64,000 bases of DNA, from the NCBI GenBank assembly GCA_019359325.1, contig JAHHHN010000020.1, forward strand, positions 55,859 through 119,858. Reading direction: 5' to 3'. Shown piece after piece: positions 1-8,943 of the stretch. Under the pieces are notes generated by a model. It did not search any database and had not been told where the DNA came from. It worked only from the letters and a program-made list of their open reading frames with translations. Positions within the stretch are counted from its first letter, which is position 1. Every line of letters starts with the position of its first letter. A program made the translations under genes and the position numbers. The DNA comes from Mojavia pulchra JT2-VF2 (GTDB taxonomy: Bacteria > Cyanobacteriota > Cyanobacteriia > Cyanobacteriales > Nostocaceae).

Positions 1-678
1 ATTTTGGAAAGTAGTTAAAGCTACTACCTGTCCAGGAGCAGCACTGCTAGCCACAGGGATGGGTGCGGGTGCGGGTGCAGGTGTGCGAGATGGTGACGGT
101 GCAGATGGGGTGAATGTGGGCGCAGATGGTGGCGGTGCAGTTGGTGTGGTAGCGGGTTGCTTACCTTGATTGGCAGCCGCTTCTACATCTTCGGCGACAA
201 TGCGACCATAGGGGCCACTGCCTTTGAGGGTATTTAAATCAACTTTTAGCTCTTTGGCTAACTTGCGGGCGCGGGGTGAAACGACGAGGCGTCCTTCTCG
301 ATGGTTATTTCCATTTTGAGACGCTAAGGCTGGTGTTTCGGCTGAGACGGTGGCAGCAATTGGTTCGGGAGAGGTGGTAGCAGGGGTAGCAGCGCTACCT
401 GAATTAGCAGCAGACTTGGCGGTTTCGATTTCGGCTTCTGTTTCTGCGATGAAGGCGATCGCGGCTCCCACATTCGCACTGTCACCAGCTTGCACTAAGA
501 TGTGGGCAAGATATCCTTCATAAAAGGATTCCACATCCATATCTGCCTTGTCTGACTCGACAACCACCACTGTTTCGCCTTTTTCTACTTTATCGCCTGG
601 CGATTTCACCCAAGAAACAATTTTGCCTTCGGTCATGGTGGAACTCAGCGCCGGCATAAATACTTCGTAAATGCTCAT
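1..678 (-). CDS. Pyruvate dehydrogenase E2 (dihydrolipoamide acetyltransferase), N-terminal part
   Basis: Acetyl-transferring core subunit of the pyruvate dehydrogenase complex, which makes acetyl-CoA from pyruvate in the cytoplasm. Only the first 226 codons are inside the window; the gene runs off the left edge, so the catalytic domain is not seen. The start is the ATG at 678-676 and translation begins MSIYEVFMPALSSTMTEGK. Residues 1-75 form a lipoyl domain with the lipoyl-lysine in ESDKADMDV (about K44). Next come an Ala/Thr/Pro-rich linker, a peripheral-subunit-binding domain (RARKLAKELKVDL to GRIVAEDVEA, about residues 135-170), and a second Pro/Ala/Ser-rich linker. This order is typical of E2 proteins. 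A branched-chain or oxoglutarate E2 is possible but less likely, because cyanobacteria generally carry the pyruvate enzyme. No neighbour supports an operon. Confidence 0.85.
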   Translation of the reverse strand, partial: MSIYEVFMPALSSTMTEGKIVSWVKSPGDKVEKGETVVVVESDKADMDVESFYEGYLAHILVQAGDSANVGAAIAFIAETEAEIETAKSAANSGSAATPATTSPEPIAATVSAETPALASQNGNNHREGRLVVSPRARKLAKELKVDLNTLKGSGPYGRIVAEDVEAAANQGKQPATTPTAPPPSAPTFTPSAPSPSRTPAPAPAPIPVASSAAPGQVVALTTFQN

Positions 679-1192
679 AGGGTGGTTTCAGAATCAATGA
701 ATTTATGGACTTTAACAGCTTTCACCAGATCGAATTGTATCTTGGCAGGAGAATTTTAGAGCCGATATTTTTGATTGGGACTGGGCATTGGATAAAGAAG
801 ACAAGGAGCATGGGGGATGGGGGGACAAGGAGCAAGAGTTAATCATGGTTCTTTCCCCTTGTCCCCTTGTCCCCTTGTCTCTCCTGCTTTTTTCCAGCCC
901 CCAGGCCCTTTTACTAATTGATGGCGCGATCGCCCCAGGAACCTAATCACGAGGTAAATGTCTACATATATAGCAATCTTTAATGGTTCGTCAATATTAA
1001 ATAGCGGGCGTTGAGTACTGTTAGTCAACAGCCACAACCAATTTTGACCAGTCAAGGAGATTGTTATATAAATTTATCTTGCTTATTACCGCTCACAAAG
1101 ATACGGACGGTACTCACAATCAAAGGATAAAAGCTTAGTGGTTTAAATCCAATTTAAAATTCACAATTAATAATTCACTTGTTAGCAATTTT
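679..1192. other. Intergenic region with tandem CCCCTTGT repeats
   Basis: No convincing gene. It should hold the promoters of the divergent E2 gene and of the hypothetical gene at 1193. Three perfect tandem copies of CCCCTTGT lie at 855-878. A related tract (TTCTTTCCCCTTGTCCCC) recurs at about 20707-20740, so this is a dispersed repeat family. The reading frame over this spacer on the minus strand (843-1055) is judged not to be a gene. Confidence 0.5.
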
Positions 1193-1747
1193 ATGTCAGT
1201 GAAGTGGAAATTATTTTTGATTTTGATACTAAGTATCTTTACTACTGCTGGTGCTGGAGTTTATATGGCTCAACATCAAACATCTGCACCAATTGTTGAA
1301 AATACAAATGGGCAATCACAGCAGATAGCAGCAACTCAGATGTCTCAAAATATAGAGACTTATCCAGAGCGTTCCTATTATAAAACCATACCTCTTGAAG
1401 ATATTAACTCTACTCTCCAAGGTAGCGATCCTGCTACCCTTGCCCTAAATGCCTTTGATGAGCAAGCATCAGTGGAAGGAACACGCAAAGTCGAGGTAGT
1501 TTATCCACAACGCAATCAAGCTTTGGTAACGATTACACAAATCAAGCGAACTGATGATTTAGTTGGTGCAGTTAAATATCGAGTTGAAATGACAACCTTT
1601 GGGCGATCGCTTTTAGTTAGTTCACCTCCAGTCTGGCAAATCGTTTGGGCTGGTTCCCAAGTGCAATGTTGGACTGGGAACCGCCCTGAAAAAAAATCAA
1701 CTCAAAGATGCCAACCCCTGATGGGGGAATTCAAAACTCAAAATTAA
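1193..1747 (+). CDS. Hypothetical secreted or membrane-anchored protein
   Basis: A protein of 184 residues that I do not recognise. Residues 1-25 are a short basic start followed by a hydrophobic stretch (LFLILILSIFTTAGAGVYM), which fits an uncleaved anchor or signal peptide. The rest is hydrophilic: a Gln/Ser/Thr-rich linker, then a predicted alpha/beta part with a possible beta hairpin at KVEVVYPQRNQALVTITQIK. Two Cys lie near the C-terminus. It stands alone, with the divergent E2 gene upstream and the convergent YlqD-like gene downstream. Probably exported to the periplasm; function unknown. Confidence 0.6.
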   Translation: MSVKWKLFLILILSIFTTAGAGVYMAQHQTSAPIVENTNGQSQQIAATQMSQNIETYPERSYYKTIPLEDINSTLQGSDPATLALNAFDEQASVEGTRKVEVVYPQRNQALVTITQIKRTDDLVGAVKYRVEMTTFGRSLLVSSPPVWQIVWAGSQVQCWTGNRPEKKSTQRCQPLMGEFKTQN

Positions 1748-1871
1748 GAATCCCCATAAATCTAGGGGCTTGAAACAATAATGCTAAGAATGGTCAGTAG
1801 ATACCTGAGTTATTAGCCACAGCCCAACGGATGACTGATAACTGTAAACCATTCACCTTAGTTAGATGTAG

Positions 1872-2321
1872 TTAGACATCGCCACGAATTTCTTCTACAA
1901 CACCATCGCGCAGAACGATTTCAACTTGAGTTTTGCTGATCAGGTTATCACCTATTTCAATCTTAAAAAAACCTTCCATTTGGAATTGGTTTACTTCTTG
2001 ATCCAACTCTAGAAACTGTACTTGCTGAAGGTTTTGCAGAAATTGATTTTTCTGTTCTAGTAGTTCGCTTTTCTTTTGATTGACTTGAAGTTGAATATTG
2101 TCGATTTGTTGGAGAGTCTGAGGTCCTGGTGGTTGTAGACTCTGCTTTTGAATTGCAGCAATCGCTCTTTGTCCTTCAACGTCCAGCTGTTGCAATTGCT
2201 GATCGGTTTGATTAATCTGCGCTTGCAACTGCTGTTGTATTTCCTCTTTCCACAGAGGAGTAACAATGACTCTGACATTAACAATGCGTTTCAAAAGCAT
2301 TTGAGGTTTGGAGACATCCAT
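1872..2321 (-). CDS. YlqD-like coiled-coil protein
   Basis: Small protein of 149 residues resembling the YlqD family, which is widespread in cyanobacteria and Bacillus and has no firm function. It has a short beta start (MLLKRIVNVRVIVTPLWKEE), a long Gln/Leu-rich coiled coil at about residues 25-110, and a C-terminal beta segment ending VEIVLRDGVVEEIRGDV. It lies 37 bases downstream of the acyl-ACP synthetase gene on the same strand, so the two are probably co-transcribed. Family assignment rests on overall architecture and is moderate. Confidence 0.6.
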   Translation of the reverse strand: MDVSKPQMLLKRIVNVRVIVTPLWKEEIQQQLQAQINQTDQQLQQLDVEGQRAIAAIQKQSLQPPGPQTLQQIDNIQLQVNQKKSELLEQKNQFLQNLQQVQFLELDQEVNQFQMEGFFKIEIGDNLISKTQVEIVLRDGVVEEIRGDV

Positions 2322-2358
2322 AAATTCACGTTCACTCTATCGTTTGCAGGTGGAATTA

Positions 2359-4335
2359 TTAAACAAACATGCCGTCAATAATATCGCGGTAGCGTTCGGC
2401 AACGACATGACGCCGGATTTTTAGCGTTTGTGTCATTAGACCATTTTCAATAGAAAACGGCTCTAAAATGAGTTTGAATGGGCCAATACGGTCATCCAGT
2501 CGATAGCCTGGACGATTTTGCACTTCCCGATTCAACTCTTTGCGAAATAAATCCTGGATCATTTTACTCTCCAGGTCAATTTTTGGACTGGGTGAAGCGG
2601 AAACAATCTCATTTGGTCTACTCAAGTCGACGTTCTGAGTCTCAGCCCATTTTTCTAAGGCTTCGATATTGGGGACAATTAATGCACCGATACTACGCTG
2701 ATCTTGTCCGACAAGCATGATTTGATCGATGTAGGGCGATCGCAAACATGCGTCTTCTATCGGCTGCGGCTCGATATTTTCCCCATTGGTTAATACAATC
2801 GTATCCTTAGCTCTGCCAGTGAGCACCAAGTCATTTTGAGGTGTTAACCAACCTAAATCGCCACTATCAAACCAGCCTTCAGCATCAATGGCTTTCGCCG
2901 TCGCTTCTGGATTTTGGTAATAGCCTTGCATAACTTGTGGCCCCCTCAATAATACCAAGCCTCGCTCTCCCACTGGCAAAGGTTGGCGAGTCTCTGGATT
3001 TACAATTTTAACTTCTGTGGCAGGTAGTGTTGGGCCAGATGAACCTCGGACATTGTGCCAAGGACGCCGCACGTTAGTAACAGGAGAGGTTTCTGTTAAA
3101 CCGTAACCTTGCAAAATCTCTACACCAATAATTTCAAAAAACATATCTATGTGCTTGGGAAGCGCACCGCCACCGCTAATTACATACTTAATTTGTCCTC
3201 CGGTGGCTTCTCGGACTTTGGCATAAACAAGTTTTTCTCCTAAGATGTGCAGGGGTAACAAGGCGGATGCTTGTATCCTAGCTGCTAATCGCTCAGTAGC
3301 GGAAGCATCAAGATTATCTAAACTCAGCCCTTCGGCAATTCGCCGTGCTTTAATATATCTCTCACTAGTGTCTAGTAAAAACTTAATCAGGCGTAGTTTG
3401 TTTGCTGGTTGTTCACGAAATTGCTTTTGCGCTCCTTCATAAATTGATTCCCACAAGCGGGGTACAGCTACCATGTAATGGGGTTTAATTTCTTTTAAAT
3501 CCCGTTTGACAGAGCGCAAGTTAGTGTAAACTTGCCCGCAACCTTGAGAAAGCAAGAAATACTCTACTGTCCTTTCATAGCTATGCCAACTTGGGAGGAT
3601 ACTAAGGGCAACATCACCCACTTTTGGCTGCACTACTGTCCCCATAGTGAGCAATTGGTGCATTAAATTTCCATGAGTGAGCATTACACCCTTGGGTTTA
3701 CCCGTAGTACCAGAAGTATAAATCAGCGTTGCTAGAGTTTCGTAATTTTGTTTAACTGGTACAAGAGTATTGTTTGCGCCAACTTCTATCAATTGTGAAA
3801 AGTTCAGCACCTTTAGAGGTGTGTCTTGTGGTGGTGCTTCATCTGAAAGTAAAATTATCAATTCAACTGGTAGATCGTTGAGACGATCTTGTAGTTTATT
3901 GAAAGTTTTTAAATCCTCAACTACCAGCGCTGTACTGCCACTATTCGCCACAATAAACAGCAATTCTTCTCTTTCTGCTTGGGAGCTACGCACCGCGTCA
4001 ACTGCTCCAGCAGTCATAATACCTTGATCTGCAATAAACCATCGGGGACTATTATCGGAAATCAAGGAGATGCGATCGCCAGCTTTAATCCCTAAAGCCT
4101 GTAACCCAGCCGCAAATTTTTGAATTTGCTCTAATAGCTGCGTATAAGTAATGACTACTTCTGGTTGAGCATGAGGGTTATATAAAGCAACAGTATTACC
4201 GAATTGCTTTGCTGCTAATGGCCAAATTTCTGGCAATGCATCAATTTGTGTATAATCTGCCAAACGCTTTAATGCCAAGCGTTCTCGCTCACTAATGTTA
4301 GATAAATAAGTAGAACGAAGTTGAGTTTTTGACAT
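2359..4335 (-). CDS. aas: Long-chain acyl-ACP synthetase / acyl-CoA ligase
   Basis: AMP-forming enzyme that activates free fatty acids; in cyanobacteria the single such enzyme (Aas) loads them onto acyl carrier protein for recycling of membrane lipids. The 658 residues match the family length. The AMP/P-loop signature YTSGTTGKPKGVMLTHG lies at about residues 208-224, the adenylate motif GYGLTETSP near 415, and the hinge region DLGWLTPQNDLVLTGRAKD near 490. A C-terminal KIRR motif holds the usual catalytic Lys region. The start ATG at 4335 gives MSKTQLRST. The choice of Aas over a CoA ligase comes from known cyanobacterial biology, not from a residue seen here. Confidence 0.85.
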   Translation of the reverse strand: MSKTQLRSTYLSNISERERLALKRLADYTQIDALPEIWPLAAKQFGNTVALYNPHAQPEVVITYTQLLEQIQKFAAGLQALGIKAGDRISLISDNSPRWFIADQGIMTAGAVDAVRSSQAEREELLFIVANSGSTALVVEDLKTFNKLQDRLNDLPVELIILLSDEAPPQDTPLKVLNFSQLIEVGANNTLVPVKQNYETLATLIYTSGTTGKPKGVMLTHGNLMHQLLTMGTVVQPKVGDVALSILPSWHSYERTVEYFLLSQGCGQVYTNLRSVKRDLKEIKPHYMVAVPRLWESIYEGAQKQFREQPANKLRLIKFLLDTSERYIKARRIAEGLSLDNLDASATERLAARIQASALLPLHILGEKLVYAKVREATGGQIKYVISGGGALPKHIDMFFEIIGVEILQGYGLTETSPVTNVRRPWHNVRGSSGPTLPATEVKIVNPETRQPLPVGERGLVLLRGPQVMQGYYQNPEATAKAIDAEGWFDSGDLGWLTPQNDLVLTGRAKDTIVLTNGENIEPQPIEDACLRSPYIDQIMLVGQDQRSIGALIVPNIEALEKWAETQNVDLSRPNEIVSASPSPKIDLESKMIQDLFRKELNREVQNRPGYRLDDRIGPFKLILEPFSIENGLMTQTLKIRRHVVAERYRDIIDGMFV

Positions 4336-4577
4336 AACACATTACCTGAATAGTAAATGAGGTGTTTTTTCAACTGATAATAAATGTCTTCAATATACAC
4401 AATGCCTTTTGCGTATAACATTTTCAGAAAACTAAAATTTATTATTTACAAAAATTTATGATAAGATTAATTTCTATAAGCTAAAAGTAATGAATTGTAT
4501 TGTAATTAATGCAATGGCATAAACTGTGCTTGTAGCTAACAATAGTGACCACCTATTTTTCCAGGCGGTGATTACCT

Positions 4578-4823
4578 ATGGCTTTACATGACGCTGCATT
4601 ACTGACTTTTATCAACACTGCTGCTTGCCTAGCTTTCCCTAAGCTTCTATCTATTGTTCTGACTGCTAAAGGCAAAGTTACTAAATCATCGTCGAATAAT
4701 TCAACTGCAAAAACAGCCACAGTAAAAATAACCAGCTTTCCTTATTGCACAGTTTATAGTTTGACAGGTAGTGAATTTTGTAAATTCAGCCCTGATTTTT
4801 GTGGTAAATGTTCTCCGAGTTGA
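4578..4823 (+). CDS. Small membrane protein, copy 1 of a tandem pair
   Basis: Encodes 81 residues of an unrecognised family. The N-terminal hydrophobic segment LLTFINTAACLAFPKLLSIV is almost the same as in the next small gene (5186-5353), and the two also share a similar leader (GGCGGTGATTACCT before ATG here). Upstream GGCGG acts as the ribosome site. The 50-residue tail after the membrane segment is Ser/Thr/Lys-rich and contains four Cys, unlike copy 2. A strong hairpin follows at 4842-4872. Likely an inner-membrane single-span peptide; role unknown. Confidence 0.6.
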   Translation: MALHDAALLTFINTAACLAFPKLLSIVLTAKGKVTKSSSNNSTAKTATVKITSFPYCTVYSLTGSEFCKFSPDFCGKCSPS

Positions 4824-4841
4824 CGGCTATTTGGGCATACC

Positions 4842-4872
4842 AATACCAATTTGAGTTTCTTAAATTGGTATT
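4842..4872 (+). terminator. Hairpin between the two small paralogues
   Basis: A perfect 11-bp inverted repeat (AATACCAATTT and AAATTGGTATT) with a 9-base loop, followed by a short T-rich run. It lies just after copy 1 of the small membrane-protein pair and probably ends its transcript. The arm sequence ACCAATTT resembles the ends of small dispersed elements elsewhere in the window (31901-31983), so it may also be a repeat. Confidence 0.5.
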
Positions 4873-5185
4873 TTGGATATTGAAGGAATTTAGAGCAATC
4901 TAGGTCTACGTACTTCCTTTAATAACAGTAAATTGTGGAAATTAGATCGCTAATACATAGAAAGTAAGCATAATCCACTAGTGTTAATAAAAATTTATAA
5001 TTGCCTGTTGCTGGTTAAAGCTTCAACCTACGTGTTTTCCTATTTTGAGCAGCTAAATTAAATATATTGATATAGCTTATATTAACTAGAAGAAATCCAA
5101 ACTTTAAAAAGTAGTGGAAAATACGCATTTTGCTTGAAAATAAGAAATAGAACTAAAAATTATCCATTTAAGGAGGCGATAATCT

Positions 5186-5353
5186 ATGAGACTCATAGAT
5201 GGTATATTATTAACCCTGCTAAATACTGTTGCCTGCCTTGCGTTTCCTAAGTTGTTATCTATGATTTGGGCAGCAAAAACCAAAAACACTGAACCCTCCC
5301 CGCTTCCCGTTCAAGCGCAAGAGTCTAGTTCCGAAATCCCCAGTTATCCCTAA
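5186..5353 (+). CDS. Small membrane protein, copy 2 of a tandem pair
   Basis: Encodes 55 residues starting MRLIDGILLTLLNTVACLAF, followed by PKLLSMIWAAK and a polar Pro/Ser/Glu tail. It has an excellent Shine-Dalgarno sequence (AAGGAGG at 5169-5175) 10 bases before the ATG, strong support that it is translated although very short. It is a paralogue of the gene at 4578: both share the pattern LLT-N-T-ACLAFPKLLS. The shared core suggests one transmembrane helix followed by a conserved FPKLL boundary. Function unknown. Confidence 0.65.
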   Translation: MRLIDGILLTLLNTVACLAFPKLLSMIWAAKTKNTEPSPLPVQAQESSSEIPSYP

Positions 5354-5683
5354 TAGACTTTAGTAGAATCTGGTTGTGTGTAGGAGAGTTGCGGCTAGCG
5401 CAAGACAGCAGAAAGAAATAAAGCTTCAAAATTCATCCTTTGCGTTATTTCTAACTGCATTTTTATTGCCAGCTTGCACTCATACTCAAGCATCATCTTA
5501 ATTTAAATGCAATACAGTCTGCTTTGGGAAGGCGATCGCTTTTGAGGGAGAGTCACAACAGCAAAAAATGCAACTATAATCTTTACCTTCCTCCCTCGAC
5601 TGAAATATAAAATTTTTGTACAGCAAGTTTTTTAATTTAGAAGTTTAAAAAGAATATTTCCCCTTTTGCCCTCTCTGTGCTTT
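5354..5683. other. Intergenic region with a possible truncated lipoprotein start
   Basis: No solid gene. In one plus-strand frame, about 5380-5502, a short peptide ends ALFLTAFLLPACTHTQASS, which looks like a lipoprotein signal with a lipobox (LPAC) and then stops at once. It starts, if at all, at a GTG near 5380. This may be a remnant of a lipoprotein gene or chance. A HIP1 octamer lies near 5533. Confidence 0.3.
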
Positions 5684-7846
5684 CTACTTACGATTCTCGC
5701 GCCGCCACTTTCCCCTAACTAAGCGAATTTCATCATAGGTGTAACTCTCTCCCAACTGTTCGCGGATTGGGGTAAGAGATATATCACCCAAAACTTCCAA
5801 AACTTGCCAGATTTTTTTCTGACGTTCTAAAGGAACCAACTGATTTAAATCTACGGGCTGATTTTTTTCAATTAAATCTGTAAGGTGACGAATAATTGTA
5901 GTAGGGCGAATATTACGTTTTTGGGCAATTTCAGGAATACTTAAACCTTGTTTATGTAACTGAAATGTTAATAGCTCAGTGTCAGAAGGTAAGCCAAGAC
6001 CAATAACAGGTTTAGAATTATCTTGTGGATCTATCAGACCTTGTTCTTGACGATAGGCGCGAATTTCGGCAAGAAACTTTTCGCCATACTGCGAGAGTTT
6101 GTGACTACCGACGCCAGAAAGTTTACCAAATTCAGTGAGAGATTTAGGTTGAACCTGGGCCATTAATTTTAGGGTAGAATCCTGAAAGACAACGTAAGGT
6201 GGTACAGACTGTTCATCTGCTAATTGTTTGCGGAGCGATCGCAACCTCTGCAATAGTATTTCTACCTCAGCAGCTTTTTCACTTCCCTCTTCCCAACTAA
6301 TCTTTTGTACCGCAGGAACAGCCAAAGAAACGGTACGCTGTCGCCGCATCACTTCCCAACTTAAGGCGTTAAGTTTCAACACAGAATATCCATCGCTGGT
6401 TTGTTCTAGCAATCCTTGATGTAAAAGCGATCGCCCCAGCATTCGCCATTCATCTACGGTTTTATCTTTACCAATGCCGTAGGTAGAAAGCTTGTCGTGT
6501 TCGTTTTGAGTAATTTTCTGATTTTTTGCCCCCCGCAACACATCAATAATATGCAGCATCCCAAATCTTTCTTTACAACGCGCCACACAAGATAAAAACT
6601 TCATGGCTTCTATTGTCCAATCTTGCATCGGTTTGGGATAACGGCAATTGTCACAGTTACCGCAATTACCCGGAAAACGTTCTCCAAAATAACCAAGCTG
6701 AATCGTGCGCCGACAGTCTGTACCTTCAGCATAATCTATCATCTGCCGCAGTTGTTGTTTAGCAATTAACTGTTCTTGCGGATCAGTTTTTTGGTTAATA
6801 CTCCATTCAATGGTTTTAATATCACTGAAATTGAAAAAAAGTGTACAACGCGATGGTTCTCCATCTCTACCCGCCCTGCCTGATTCTTGATAATAACTCT
6901 CGATGTTACGTGGTAAATCAAAGTGAACCACTAAGCGCACATCTGGCTTATTAATTCCCATACCAAAGGCAATAGTTGCTACGATGACACGCACATCATC
7001 ACGAATAAATCGAGTTTGATTTTTGCTGCGTTCTTCATCACTTAATCCAGCATGATAAGGCAAAACAGCAATTTTATCGTTTTGCAATTTAAAAGTTAGT
7101 TCATCAACTTTTTTACGAGTCAAGCAATAAATAATTGCTGAACCTTCCGTTTCTCGGATTAGTTCCAACAATTCAGCGTAAGCATACTTCGACTTAGAAC
7201 GGATTTCATAATAAAGGTTTTGGCGGTTAAAGCTGGCAATGTGGATACTTGGTTGCTTTAACCCTAGTTGTTGAATGATATCACTACGGACGCGATCGGT
7301 TGCTGTAGCGGTGAGGGCAACAGTAGGTACTTGAGGATAGCGTTTGCGTACTGACTTTAGTTGACGGTATTCTGGGCGAAAGTCGTGTCCCCACTCAGAA
7401 ACACAGTGCGCTTCGTCAATGGCAAAAGTAGAAATGCCGACTTGGTGATTGACTAAATCGAGAAACGGCAGAAATCTCTCACTTAAAAGACGTTCTGGGG
7501 CGACGTAAAGTAATTTGACTCTACCGTTGAGGATCGCTTCTTCCCGCGATCGCACTTTGTAAGAGTTGAGACTGCTATTAAGAAATGTGGCGCTAATATT
7601 ATTATTTCGCAGTGCTTCCACTTGGTCTTGCATCAAAGCGATCAGTGGCGACACCACCACAGTTAAACCTTTTTTCAACAGTGCAGGTAACTGAAAACAC
7701 AAAGATTTACCGCCACCTGTAGGCATCACAACCATTAAATCTCGATTTTGCAGCGCATCTTCAATAATTTGCCGTTGTCCAGGGCGGAATCGGTCGTAAC
7801 CGAAGTGATATTTTAGCGCTTGTTCGAGATTGGGATACTGAAGCAT
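5684..7846 (-). CDS. recQ: ATP-dependent DNA helicase RecQ
   Basis: 3'-5' DNA helicase of recombination and replication repair. The 720 residues contain Walker [12 protein letters not shown] (GGGKS at 44-48), the DEAH box [15 protein letters not shown] near 143, helicase C motif [10 protein letters not shown], a zinc-binding RQC cluster ([10 protein letters not shown] then CGNCDNC), an HRDC domain at about 535-605, and a C-terminal helix-turn-helix extension at about 625-715 ([17 protein letters not shown]). This last domain is seen in many longer bacterial RecQ proteins. The start ATG at 7846 gives MLQYPNLEQ. It appears monocistronic. Confidence 0.95.
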   Translation of the reverse strand: MLQYPNLEQALKYHFGYDRFRPGQRQIIEDALQNRDLMVVMPTGGGKSLCFQLPALLKKGLTVVVSPLIALMQDQVEALRNNNISATFLNSSLNSYKVRSREEAILNGRVKLLYVAPERLLSERFLPFLDLVNHQVGISTFAIDEAHCVSEWGHDFRPEYRQLKSVRKRYPQVPTVALTATATDRVRSDIIQQLGLKQPSIHIASFNRQNLYYEIRSKSKYAYAELLELIRETEGSAIIYCLTRKKVDELTFKLQNDKIAVLPYHAGLSDEERSKNQTRFIRDDVRVIVATIAFGMGINKPDVRLVVHFDLPRNIESYYQESGRAGRDGEPSRCTLFFNFSDIKTIEWSINQKTDPQEQLIAKQQLRQMIDYAEGTDCRRTIQLGYFGERFPGNCGNCDNCRYPKPMQDWTIEAMKFLSCVARCKERFGMLHIIDVLRGAKNQKITQNEHDKLSTYGIGKDKTVDEWRMLGRSLLHQGLLEQTSDGYSVLKLNALSWEVMRRQRTVSLAVPAVQKISWEEGSEKAAEVEILLQRLRSLRKQLADEQSVPPYVVFQDSTLKLMAQVQPKSLTEFGKLSGVGSHKLSQYGEKFLAEIRAYRQEQGLIDPQDNSKPVIGLGLPSDTELLTFQLHKQGLSIPEIAQKRNIRPTTIIRHLTDLIEKNQPVDLNQLVPLERQKKIWQVLEVLGDISLTPIREQLGESYTYDEIRLVRGKWRRENRK

Positions 7847-7987
7847 GGCGATCGCTTTTTTGGCTGCTTTCTGCGTAGGTAGTTGATACCAAGATTATAA
7901 AAGCACAAAATCTTCACTGGGTCTGGGCGTGAATTAAAATATGTGCAGGCATAACTACCGCCAACCCATAAAATTTGGTTGTAACCA

Positions 7988-8149
7988 ATGGCTACAAACA
8001 AACACTTTAACGCCAAAGTCAACAACGGCACAATCGAAATTCCTGCTGAATATCAAGAAGAGATACGCAACGCCGAGATAGCAATATGCTTATTGTTTCC
8101 GGCTGGCTGTTGTGCAATTACTTCTTTGAGAAATGCGTTATGTTCATAG
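7988..8149 (+). pseudogene. Remnant of an antitoxin-like gene
   Basis: The open frame gives MATNKHFNAKVNNGTIEIPA then EYQEEIRNAEIAI, which resembles the N-terminus of small cyanobacterial antitoxin-type proteins. After about residue 31 the sequence turns into an unrelated Cys-rich stretch and stops. From about 8080 onward the same DNA reads on the minus strand as the end of another open frame (8053-8328). The two therefore look like truncated genes joined tail to tail. The antitoxin comparison is from memory of the family and is moderate. Confidence 0.4.
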
Positions 8150-8328
8150 CTTTTGACAATAACTTCTTGGGTTAACTCATAGACATTTTCTCTGTCTCGA
8201 TATTCATCTAGCTGTCGGCGCTGCTGCTGTTTGCGTTCCACCAACCGTAAGGGAACATAAACGTTAATTTCAAAACCTTGTTCTGTAGCTGGGCGTCTGA
8301 GTCTTGCAGCCTTCTGCTGACTTTTCAA
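8053..8328 (-). CDS. Hypothetical protein, possibly truncated
   Basis: Open frame of 91 residues, hydrophilic and rich in Arg, Gln and Glu (RLVERKQQQRRQLDEYRDRE). Its composition is protein-like up to about residue 78 (EVIAQQPAGN) and then enters the DNA that belongs to the antitoxin remnant on the other strand. I do not recognise it. It is divergent from the DUF427 gene and separated from it by a palindrome (8330-8380). It may be a real small gene with a lost 3' end, or a remnant. Confidence 0.35.
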   Translation of the reverse strand: MKSQQKAARLRRPATEQGFEINVYVPLRLVERKQQQRRQLDEYRDRENVYELTQEVIVKSYEHNAFLKEVIAQQPAGNNKHIAISALRISS

Positions 8329-8352
8329 CGTCAGGGTGTGTTTACTATGCCC

Positions 8353-8380
8353 TGACAGTAGAGTTCATTTTGAACTGTCA
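8353..8380. promoter_or_regulatory. Operator-like palindrome upstream of the DUF427 gene
   Basis: A 28-base imperfect palindrome made of TGACAGT and ACTGTCA outer arms and a nested perfect AGTTCA-TTT-TGAACT core. A second inverted repeat, GTCAGGG with CCCTGAC (8330-8336 and 8350-8356), overlaps its left side. It lies in the spacer between a minus-strand open frame and the plus-strand DUF427 gene, where a regulator site or a hairpin would be expected. No known regulator consensus was recognised. Confidence 0.4.
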
Positions 8381-8443
8381 AATGTGCTGTAAGCTTTGGA
8401 AGTGTCAAAATATTATGTGTAAAGTTTATTCACAAAATCACTT

Positions 8444-8728
8444 ATGCCGAAAGCAATTTGGAATGGAGCTGTTTTAGCCGAAAGCGATAACACCGTAGTT
8501 GTGGAAGGCAACCACTATTTTCCGGCTGATGCCATTAACAAAGAGTATTTTAAGGAAAGTAATACTCACACCACTTGTCCTTGGAAAGGTGTTGCCAGTT
8601 ACTACAGTCTCGAAGTTAATGGACAAGTTAATCAAGATGCTGCTTGGTACTATCCCAGCGCCAAGGAGAAAGCTAAGAATATAGAAGGCTATATTGCCTT
8701 TTGGCGAGGTGTAAAAGTTGAGGCTTAA
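8444..8728 (+). CDS. DUF427 family protein
   Basis: Small cytosolic protein of 94 residues of the DUF427 family, whose biochemical role is not established. The pattern is clear: KAIWNGAVLAESDNTVVVEG, then YFPADAINKEYF, TTCPWKGVASYYSLEV and a tail with AFWRGVKVEA. The TTCPWKG and AAWYYP segments are typical of the family. The length matches a single complete domain. The gene stands alone, ending before a strong bidirectional hairpin at 8809-8850. Confidence 0.85.
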   Translation: MPKAIWNGAVLAESDNTVVVEGNHYFPADAINKEYFKESNTHTTCPWKGVASYYSLEVNGQVNQDAAWYYPSAKEKAKNIEGYIAFWRGVKVEA

Positions 8729-8808
8729 TAAGAGTTAATCTAAGCATAATCCCTGAAATAGTTTAATGTTTAGGGTAATGGCTCAGATTTAACAAAGTTA
8801 TTCTTACT

Positions 8809-8850
8809 AATTTTTGAGGCGGTTGAATTATATCAACCACCTCAAAAATT
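8809..8850. terminator. Bidirectional terminator between DUF427 and Crp-like genes
   Basis: An 18-bp inverted repeat with one mismatch (arm AATTTTTGAGGCGGTTGA, loop ATTATA) sits between two convergent genes. The arm begins with A/T runs that give a U tract in either direction, so it can serve both transcripts. Confidence 0.8.
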
Positions 8851-8879
8851 GATAAAAAATTTTTTGATTCATCTATTTG

Positions 8880-8943
8880 GCGATCGCGTAGCGCGCCCTA
8901 CCGCCCAACTGCACTCCGTGCGGTTGCCTCAAAGCTCTGCTTT
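8880..8943. repeat. GC-rich dispersed repeat with HIP1
   Basis: A GC-rich block that starts GGCGATCGCGTAGCGCGCCC and continues to the end of the Crp-like gene. It is of the type scattered through Nostoc genomes. Its right part overlaps the last codons of the minus-strand Crp/Fnr gene, so the C-terminal residues FLKAEL of that protein appear to be repeat-derived. Confidence 0.55.

Noticed and set aside
843..1055. Minus-strand frame of 70 residues
   Set aside because: Built on the CCCCTTGT tandem repeat and AT-rich spacer; no family.
7813..8031. Minus-strand frame of 72 residues upstream of recQ
   Set aside because: Overlaps the recQ start and the antitoxin remnant; no pattern.
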